Shown here piece after piece: positions 1 through 6,344 of a stretch of 7,928 bases of DNA. A model generated the notes under the pieces. That model did not search any database. It was not told where the DNA came from and saw only the letters and a program-made list of their open reading frames with translations. How positions within the stretch are numbered: position 1 is the first letter of the stretch; each line of letters starts with the position of its first letter. Made by a program: the position numbers and the translations under genes. The stretch spans positions 1 to 7,928 of the forward strand of contig CAMLET010000134.1 of NCBI GenBank assembly GCA_946479125.1, written 5' to 3'. This DNA is from an uncultured Flavobacteriales bacterium (GTDB lineage Bacteria > Bacteroidota > Bacteroidia > Flavobacteriales > Crocinitomicaceae).

Positions 1-476
1 CTAAATCTCAATTCGAGAAAGCAAACGGAATGAACAACAACGAATACTCTAAAAACAACCTTGGTGCTGTTGCAGGAGTAAACGGAGATCGCGCTAAAGC
101 TTCTCAATTGTTCGCTTCAGCTGGTGGATCAGAAGAAACGAAATACAACAAAGGAATTATCGCTATCCAAAATGGTAAGTATTCTGATGCTATTTCTTCT
201 TTCGGAGGTGAGGCTACATTCAACAAAGCTCTTGCTCAATTGTTGAACAAAGACAACGCTGCTGCGGTTAAAACGATCGACGCTTCTAAAGATAAAGAGT
301 CTGGACAAGGTTACTACTTGAAAGCAATTGCTGCTTCTCGTGACGGAAACTTGACTAAAGTAGTTGAGAACTTGAAAGCTGCTATCGCTAAAGATGCTGC
401 TTGGAAAGCTAAAGCTGCTAAAGATCGTGAGTTCTTGAAATATGAGAACGACGCTTCTTTATCTTTCATCAAGTAA
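1..476 (+). CDS. TPR-like repeat protein, 3' end only
   Basis: The reading frame is open from the left edge (first whole codon at position 3), so the ATG at 30 is very probably internal and this is the C-terminal ~157 residues of a larger protein. The visible part is rich in Ala and Lys and has helical repeats that resemble tetratricopeptide units: one around YNKGIIAIQNGKYSDAISSF, and another near YYLKAIAASRDGNLTKVVENL that runs into a Lys/Ala-rich helix. TPR units usually act as protein-binding scaffolds; no catalytic motif is visible. All six Phe codons are TTC and 14 of 15 Asn codons are AAC, unlike the TTT-rich gene that follows, which suggests high expression. Translation ends with tandem stops (TAA TAA at 474-479), followed by a strong terminator, so the gene ends its transcription unit. 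The N-terminus, any signal peptide and the full domain set lie outside the window. The TPR assignment is from pattern only. Confidence 0.8.
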   Translation, partial: KSQFEKANGMNNNEYSKNNLGAVAGVNGDRAKASQLFASAGGSEETKYNKGIIAIQNGKYSDAISSFGGEATFNKALAQLLNKDNAAAVKTIDASKDKESGQGYYLKAIAASRDGNLTKVVENLKAAIAKDAAWKAKAAKDREFLKYENDASLSFIK

Positions 477-496
477 TAAAGAAAATATCATAAAAG

Positions 497-533
497 AAAT
501 CCTGATTCCGTTAATTCGGAGTCAGGATTTTTT
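497..533 (+). terminator. Rho-independent terminator of the TPR-like gene
   Basis: A 14-bp stem (497-510 pairs with 517-530) contains one G-T wobble (506/521) and closes a 6-base loop, TTAATT. The 3' arm runs into six T (528-533), then a further T-rich stretch to 539. It begins 20 bases after the stop codon of the upstream gene. The next start codon is only 13 bases past the T-run. Confidence 0.93.
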
Positions 534-545
534 ATTTTTAGCAAT

Positions 546-1229
546 ATGAAAAATTCACCTCTTTTACTTAGAGCAAAACATTGGCACATTTTCGTGGCAT
601 TGATTGTTTTGGCTATTTTCTCAATGATGATCATGGGAATTGTAATGGCTACCGCTATTGTGTCGATTCAAGACCAGATTTTAGGTAATAGCCGGGCTTC
701 AATTCATCCCGAGACTTTTTCCTGGATTCTTTATGTGTTTCCTTTTGTTGTGCTTCTGGCTGCGTCACCACAGCTCTTGTGGATGTGGAGTATTGTCAAT
801 CGTCTAGGAAGGTTTGTTCCTCCAACTGATAAAATGCCGCGGGTAAGACTCTTTAATATCACGTTTGTGGTTTTCCTTATTGTGATTTCCTACTTACCTG
901 TATACATATTTAATTTTGCTTTTAAGGTTGCGGAGTTTCAGGATGCATTAAGTCCGGGAACAGTTGTTGGTTTTATTCTTGGGGTTTTCGCAATTCAGAT
1001 GGTTTTGATGTTTTGTGTGTTGAACAATACGTATGTTGTTGCCAAAACGATCAAGATGGCTGAAACAAAGTCAAGAGTTAAGTTCTCTGATTTTATGGGA
1101 GACTTCTTCTTTATTCTATTCTTGTTCCCGATTGCTATTTGGTTTATTCAGCCTCGTGTGAATAAAATTTTGGAAGATGAGTTGAATGGTGTGGGCTTGC
1201 TAAAAAGTGAAGATACACTTGATATGTAA
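546..1229 (+). CDS. Five-helix integral membrane protein of unknown function
   Basis: This is a 227-residue hydrophobic protein with about five predicted membrane segments, near residues 14-41, 58-84, 102-125, 138-163 and 182-203. The last helix is followed by IWFIQPRVN (198-206). From memory, similar WFIQPRxN endings occur in small uncharacterised Bacteroidota membrane proteins; what they do is not known to me. There is no signal-peptide cleavage site, no Cys-based motif and no obvious transporter or enzyme signature. The ATG at 546 is the only in-frame Met before the first helix, since the next Met codons fall inside helix 1. No Shine-Dalgarno sequence is present. The preceding terminator leaves little room for a separate promoter, though TATTTTTA at 533-540 resembles a -7 element and would give an almost leaderless mRNA. 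The stop codon abuts the stop codon of the convergent gene. The gene call is sure; the function is unknown. Confidence 0.88.
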   Translation: MKNSPLLLRAKHWHIFVALIVLAIFSMMIMGIVMATAIVSIQDQILGNSRASIHPETFSWILYVFPFVVLLAASPQLLWMWSIVNRLGRFVPPTDKMPRVRLFNITFVVFLIVISYLPVYIFNFAFKVAEFQDALSPGTVVGFILGVFAIQMVLMFCVLNNTYVVAKTIKMAETKSRVKFSDFMGDFFFILFLFPIAIWFIQPRVNKILEDELNGVGLLKSEDTLDM

Positions 1230-2084
1230 TCAAATGAACTGAAAGTCAACACGTCTGTTTTGTTGTCGACCTTCACTTGTTTTGTTGTCACCTTTCGGAT
1301 CTGCTTCGCCTCTGAAGTCTATTTGAATTCTGTCTTTTGATAATCCTTGTTTTACGAAGTAATCAATGATTGCCTTTGCTCTTCTTTCGGAAAGATCAAC
1401 ATTGTATATGTCTGATCCTTTTGAGTCTGTGTAACCAATTACTTTGATTCTCAGGTCGGAATGTCCGTCAATTACTTTGACCATGCTGTTCAGGAAGTTG
1501 AAGTATTCCGGTTTGATCTCGGTTTGATCGAAGTCGAAAAAGATGGGTTGAAAAGCAAAGTTCTTTCGGTCCTTCAATCTGATTTCGGGCGCTTTTCTGT
1601 TGTTCTTTAGATCGTCCTTGTAGAAGACTGTCCAGGCTTGATAAGCCAATTTTGTTGCTCCTGTTTGGAGTTTTTCTGTGCTTCGGTAACAGATTATTTT
1701 TCCTGAATTTCCTTTGCATTCCATGCTTTTGTAAGTTCCGGTTAAATATCCGCTGCTGTCTATGTACGACATTTTGAACTCAACAGAACACCAACGATTT
1801 CCGCTAATGTCTTTCTTTTCGGCAATTTGACCTTGCTTGCATGTTACATTGTTTCCTTCAATTGTTCCGGTTAGTTTTCTGAGTGCATAAGCTTCCTTGG
1901 TAATTACTTCTTCTCGTGATTTCCCAATGAATGTTTCTTCTTTTGTGAAGTCAAAGTAGATGATTTTCGCTTTGTCAATACCTTCGCCTTCCTTGATCAT
2001 TAAACCCTGCCATGTACCCGAAATTTGAGCATTACAAAGTACTGTAGATGCAATGAAGATGAATATTGTTGAAAAGTATTTCAT
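1230..2084 (-). CDS. Exported OmpA-family protein with N-terminal Cys-containing domain
   Basis: The protein has 284 residues. Residues 1-19 form a type I signal peptide (hydrophobic core, probable cut CNA|Q); Cys17 is a poor lipobox, so a lipoprotein is unlikely. Residues about 21-135 form a domain I do not recognise, beginning ISGTWQGL, predicted mostly beta, with Cys82, 99, 123 and 132 that could form disulfides in the periplasm. Residues about 176-284 are an OmpA-type peptidoglycan-binding domain: IFFDFDQTEI (181-190), GYTD with Asp220, NVDLSERRA (228-236) with Arg235, and NRRVDF (276-281). In OmpA proteins the equivalent Asp and Arg hold the diaminopimelate of peptidoglycan. There is no N-terminal beta-barrel, so the likely role is a periplasmic or outer-membrane-associated protein that grips the cell wall through its C-terminus. 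It diverges from the peroxidase gene and converges with the membrane-protein gene with no gap. I found no convincing promoter. Confidence 0.93.
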   Translation of the reverse strand: MKYFSTIFIFIASTVLCNAQISGTWQGLMIKEGEGIDKAKIIYFDFTKEETFIGKSREEVITKEAYALRKLTGTIEGNNVTCKQGQIAEKKDISGNRWCSVEFKMSYIDSSGYLTGTYKSMECKGNSGKIICYRSTEKLQTGATKLAYQAWTVFYKDDLKNNRKAPEIRLKDRKNFAFQPIFFDFDQTEIKPEYFNFLNSMVKVIDGHSDLRIKVIGYTDSKGSDIYNVDLSERRAKAIIDYFVKQGLSKDRIQIDFRGEADPKGDNKTSEGRQQNRRVDFQFI

Positions 2085-2221
2085 TGTAAATGGAAGCTTC
2101 TGTGCTCTAAAAATTAACGTGTTTCAGCCTGTTTTTGGGGCTGTTTATTTACTTAATCGTATTTCATCAAAAAAAGTTCCAAAAAAACTGTGAATTCAGG
2201 AATCTAATTTTCAGTATTAAA

Positions 2222-2237
2222 ACGTATGTTTACGTAT
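2222..2237 (+). promoter_or_regulatory. Putative -7 element within ACGTAT direct repeats, upstream of the peroxidase
   Basis: ACGTAT occurs twice, at 2222-2227 and 2232-2237, exactly ten bases apart (one helical turn). Between and over them lies TATGTTTA (2225-2232), one base off the Bacteroidota -7 consensus TAnnTTTG. This would start the mRNA roughly 20 bases before the ATG at 2257. No TTG or TTTG (-33) element is found at the right distance. A regulator bound to the repeats would overlap RNA polymerase. This is inference from pattern only. Confidence 0.28.
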
Positions 2238-2256
2238 ACTTCTTATTTAACTGAAA

Positions 2257-2811
2257 ATGAAATTAAAAGGATTGGTTACTGGACTTGTAGGAGCGTTTTT
2301 ATTGCTTGTGAATACGGCATGTGCTCAAACTACAGATTTTTACAGCTTAAGTTGTAAGACGATCGATGGGAAAGATTTCTCTTTCTCTTCTTTGAAGGGA
2401 AAAAAAGTAATGATTGTCAATACAGCTTCTGAATGTGGATTAACACCACAATACGAACAATTGGAAGAGCTTTACAAGAAATACAAAGATCAGGGATTTG
2501 TTATCATTGGTTTTCCTGCGAATAACTTTATGGCGCAAGAGCCTGGAACGAATGATGAAATTGCCACTTTCTGTAAGAAAAATTATGGAGTGAGTTTTCA
2601 AATGATGTCGAAGATTTCTGTGAAAGGTGATGACATGGATGCAATCTATAAATACCTGACAACGAAGTCGCAAAACGGCTTTGAGGATAGCAGTGTAAAG
2701 TGGAATTTCCAAAAATATTTGATCGACGAAAATGGTAAATTAGTGAAGGTTGTTGAGCCAAGAACTTTACCAAATGATCCTGAGATTATCAAATGGATCG
2801 AAGGCAAGTAA
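2257..2811 (+). CDS. Glutathione peroxidase family protein, exported, probably thioredoxin-dependent
   Basis: This 184-residue thiol peroxidase reduces hydrogen or organic peroxides. Residues 1-23 are a signal peptide (hydrophobic core 8-19, then ACA|Q). A lipoprotein reading at Cys22 is possible but the -3 residue is Asn. The active site follows the family order: NTASECGLTPQYEQL with peroxidatic Cys60 (Cys, not selenocysteine), Gln94 in AQEPG, and Trp149-Asn150 in KWNFQKYLID. Cys106 in EIATFCKKNYGVSF lines up with Cys82 of yeast Gpx3/Orp1, the resolving cysteine, so a two-Cys thioredoxin-linked cycle is likely. The usual FPCNQF motif reads FPANNF (86-91), losing a commonly conserved Cys. Mature length matches non-animal GPx proteins. 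The gene is monocistronic: divergent from the OmpA gene and followed by its own terminator. Family assignment is firm; the reductant is inferred. Confidence 0.95.
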   Translation: MKLKGLVTGLVGAFLLLVNTACAQTTDFYSLSCKTIDGKDFSFSSLKGKKVMIVNTASECGLTPQYEQLEELYKKYKDQGFVIIGFPANNFMAQEPGTNDEIATFCKKNYGVSFQMMSKISVKGDDMDAIYKYLTTKSQNGFEDSSVKWNFQKYLIDENGKLVKVVEPRTLPNDPEIIKWIEGK

Positions 2812-2832
2812 AAACGTTGATATTTTGTTAAT

Positions 2833-2861
2833 AAAACGATCGGTTTAGGCCGGTCGTTTTT
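2833..2861 (+). terminator. Rho-independent terminator of the peroxidase gene
   Basis: An 11-bp stem (2833-2843 with 2850-2860, one T-G wobble at 2840/2853) closes the 6-base loop TTTAGG. The 3' arm ends in a run of five T (2857-2861), with three more T at 2864-2866. It starts 21 bases after the stop codon at 2809-2811. The gyrB promoter begins just downstream. Confidence 0.9.
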
Positions 2862-2863
2862 CG

Positions 2864-2892
2864 TTTAAAGCCCTTATAAAATGGTATATTTG
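2864..2892 (+). promoter_or_regulatory. Bacteroidota-type promoter of gyrB
   Basis: TATATTTG at 2885-2892 is a perfect match to the Bacteroidota -7 consensus TAnnTTTG recognised by their divergent primary sigma factor. At the -33 position there is only TTTA (2864-2867, spacer 17), a weak match. The predicted start is about 2897-2900, leaving a 5' leader of about 30 bases. The -33 region touches the tail of the upstream terminator. Confidence 0.65.
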
Positions 2893-2897
2893 TTACG

Positions 2898-2915
2898 CTT
2901 TGTCACTCGACAAGG
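2898..2915 (+). promoter_or_regulatory. Probable 5'-terminal stem-loop of the gyrB mRNA
   Basis: CTTTGTC (2898-2904) pairs with GACAAGG (2909-2915) as a 7-bp stem with one T-G wobble and the tetraloop ACTC. It lies 15 bases before the gyrB ATG, at or next to the start site predicted from the -7 element. There is no T-run after it, so it is not a terminator. A hairpin at the extreme 5' end could protect the mRNA, or it could simply be the dyad of a DNA-binding site. The pairing is seen; the role is inferred. Confidence 0.4.
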
Positions 2916-2921
2916 ATTTGA

Positions 2922-4883
<1,962 letters not shown>

Positions 4884-4890
4884 TTTAAAG

Positions 4891-4920
4891 AAACTGTCCG
4901 TCATTTGGCGGACAGTTTTT
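4891..4920 (+). terminator. Rho-independent terminator of gyrB
   Basis: A perfect 10-bp stem (4891-4900 with 4909-4918) closes an 8-base loop, and the 3' arm merges into five T (4916-4920). It begins 7 bases after the gyrB stop codon. The next start codon lies only 17 bases beyond it. Confidence 0.93.
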
Positions 4921-4937
4921 ATATTGCATAAACATTA

Positions 4938-5597
4938 ATGCAAATGAAAGCCAAAAGCCATCTGTTTCCTGCGCTAACGCTCCTCAAGATTAAAAGCACT
5001 TGCTTTTTGCTGCTGGTGCTAATTGTAAGTTCTTGTGGTGGGGCAACGAAGGTCGATAAAACCAATTCTCGTGAGAAATTCAAAATGAATGGCTATGATC
5101 TGATTTTGGATGCAAAACACAATTGGAGCAGAATTACCTTTAAGATCCCTTCTTGTTTCTTGAAAAATTACTATTCCCAGGGAACGGTTCAGGCAAAAAG
5201 CTTTACAAGAGAAACTTCAACTTTTAACGGACACTTTACCATTGAAGAGTTTGAAGAATCTGATCAGTATCTGAGTTTTGTTGAAGGAGAAGTGGCGTCG
5301 AAAGATTTATTGAATCTTTTTCATGATGCATATGTTCATGCAGTTGCAGTGCGTTTGACAAATGGAGTGAGTTCCTTGAAAAAGGAGCTTCCTAAAGGTG
5401 TTAAATATAAGGGGGTTATTCAGGTTGTTCGCGAATATGTTGACGACGATTATGATGATCCCGATTACTATGTCATCGCAACGCTGAAAATCAAAAAACG
5501 ATATTACGTGGTTTCCTGGTTAACAAGTAAGGAAATGATGTCGTATACGTACGATGATTTCATTGATATTCTTGAAACTATTCGCGCAAGAAAATAA
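4938..5597 (+). CDS. Putative lipoprotein of unknown function
   Basis: This 219-residue protein has a hydrophobic signal (about 21-30) ending in the lipobox IVSSC, so Cys33 is the expected lipidated residue and the protein should be anchored in the cell envelope. The n-region before the core is unusually long (about 20 residues). Met3 (ATG at 4944) is an alternative start but only shortens it by two. After the Cys the sequence is mixed alpha/beta with a strongly acidic loop, YVDDDYDDPDYY (157-168). I recognise no family. The gene follows the gyrB terminator at once, with no clear promoter of its own. Its stop overlaps the start of the Nudix gene by one base (TAATG), which points to translational coupling and shared transcription. 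Whether the two proteins work together cannot be told: one is predicted in the envelope and the other is cytoplasmic. Confidence 0.87.
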   Translation: MQMKAKSHLFPALTLLKIKSTCFLLLVLIVSSCGGATKVDKTNSREKFKMNGYDLILDAKHNWSRITFKIPSCFLKNYYSQGTVQAKSFTRETSTFNGHFTIEEFEESDQYLSFVEGEVASKDLLNLFHDAYVHAVAVRLTNGVSSLKKELPKGVKYKGVIQVVREYVDDDYDDPDYYVIATLKIKKRYYVVSWLTSKEMMSYTYDDFIDILETIRARK

Positions 5598-6235
5598 TGA
5601 CCAGACCGGAGTTAGTTGAGTTGTTTCAGCAGGAATTACCTGGTGAAGACACGCATGTAGCTTTTGCGCCAATAAGAGGCAGAACGAGCGAATTTCTTGC
5701 TAAAGGACTTCCTCATAAACTTTCGGCTGTTGCTCTTGTTTTATATAAAATAGACGAAGACAATATTGGTATTCTGGTTACCCGCCGACAAACTTATGAT
5801 GGAAAGCACTCCGGACAATTGAGTTTTCCTGGTGGAAAAAAAGAAGAATCCGATCCGGATTTACTTCAAACGGCGATCAGAGAATGTTTTGAAGAAATTG
5901 GATTGATGCTTTCTCCTGATGATCTTGTGGGGAAATTGTCACAGGTTTATATTCCTGTTTCCGGATTTCTAATTGATCCTTACGTTTTTTATCTGGATGA
6001 AAAGCCTTCTAATTTTGTTTTGAGCGAACGTGAAGTGAAACAACTTCATGAAGTTTCGTTGTATCCCTTATTTGACGACCTGGCCGTTATTCGCAGAGAT
6101 GTTGAGGTAATGCCTGGGCAGGTTGTTACTGATATTCCACACTTTGTTCAGGGTGATGTCGCTATTTGGGGAGCCACAGCTATTCTTCTAAATGAATTGA
6201 AGGTGCTTTTCCTTAGAAATCGTTCTAATTTTTAA
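5597..6235 (+). CDS. Nudix hydrolase, CoA pyrophosphatase type
   Basis: This 212-residue cytoplasmic enzyme belongs to the Nudix group that splits coenzyme A (often preferring oxidised or acyl CoA) into 3',5'-ADP and a 4'-phosphopantetheine product. Residues 59-86 match the UPF0035/CoA-hydrolase signature: ILVTRRQTYDGKHSGQ followed by LSFPGGKKEESD. The Nudix box continues to RECFEEIGL (95-103), with Glu96, Glu99 and Glu100 as the expected divalent-metal ligands. As in other CoA-type members the spacing before the RE is one residue longer than the generic box and Asp86 replaces the first Glu. The following YIPVSGFLIDPYVFYL segment (118-133) is also typical. It is the second gene of an overlapping pair (ATG shares its A with the upstream TAA). 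The stop codon lies inside the left arm of the palindromic repeat. Fold assignment is firm; CoA as substrate is inferred from the signature. Confidence 0.93.
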   Translation: MTRPELVELFQQELPGEDTHVAFAPIRGRTSEFLAKGLPHKLSAVALVLYKIDEDNIGILVTRRQTYDGKHSGQLSFPGGKKEESDPDLLQTAIRECFEEIGLMLSPDDLVGKLSQVYIPVSGFLIDPYVFYLDEKPSNFVLSEREVKQLHEVSLYPLFDDLAVIRRDVEVMPGQVVTDIPHFVQGDVAIWGATAILLNELKVLFLRNRSNF

Positions 6236-6344
6236 AACACATAGTATCATAGTTAAACATAGAGGCACATAGTTTTTTTGTGCCTAATGTGTTTTTATTC
6301 TATGTTTCTATGTGAACCAGCTATGTGCGCTATGTGTTTTAAAA
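6230..6344. repeat. Palindromic CACATAG/CTATGTG heptamer element between convergent genes
   Basis: The outer arms are a perfect 15-bp inverted repeat, TTTTAAAACACATAG (6230-6244) and its complement (6330-6344). Inside, the same core recurs. The left half has CATAG cores ending at 6244, 6252, 6262 and 6272. The right half has CTATG cores beginning at 6300, 6308, 6321 and 6330, and a degenerate CTAATGTG at 6284-6291. All left copies face one way and all right copies the other, so the 115 bp is symmetric about a T-rich centre and could fold into a long imperfect hairpin. The arms contain the stop codons of both flanking genes (TAA at 6233-6235; TTA at 6339-6341). No flanking target duplication is evident and there is no coding capacity. 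It may be a bidirectional terminator, a REP- or MITE-like dispersed repeat, or a protein-binding array. Confidence 0.85.
6263..6296. terminator. Central hairpin of the palindrome, possible bidirectional terminator
   Basis: AGGCACA (6263-6269) pairs with TGTGCCT (6279-6285) around a 9-base loop that is mostly T. On the plus strand five T follow after a short gap (6292-6296), so it is an imperfect terminator for the Nudix transcript. On the minus strand the stem is not followed closely by a clean T-run. The long outer palindrome may matter more for termination than this hairpin. No other terminator is visible for either convergent gene. Confidence 0.4.

Noticed and set aside
1257..1291. A near direct repeat TGTTTTGTTGTC inside the 3' end of the OmpA gene.
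   Set aside because: It lies in two different reading frames over the conserved tail of the OmpA domain and is explained by the Asn/Gln codons there.
2125..2149. CAGCC/GGCTG hairpin followed by TTTATTT in the divergent spacer, resembling a terminator.
   Set aside because: The stem is only 5-6 bp with a 9-base loop and there is no plus-strand gene upstream to terminate.
4992..5008. AAAAGC-ACTT-GCTTTT hairpin followed by T within the lipoprotein signal sequence.
   Set aside because: It has only two G-C pairs and lies in coding sequence; it is explained by the Lys- and Leu-rich codons of a signal peptide.
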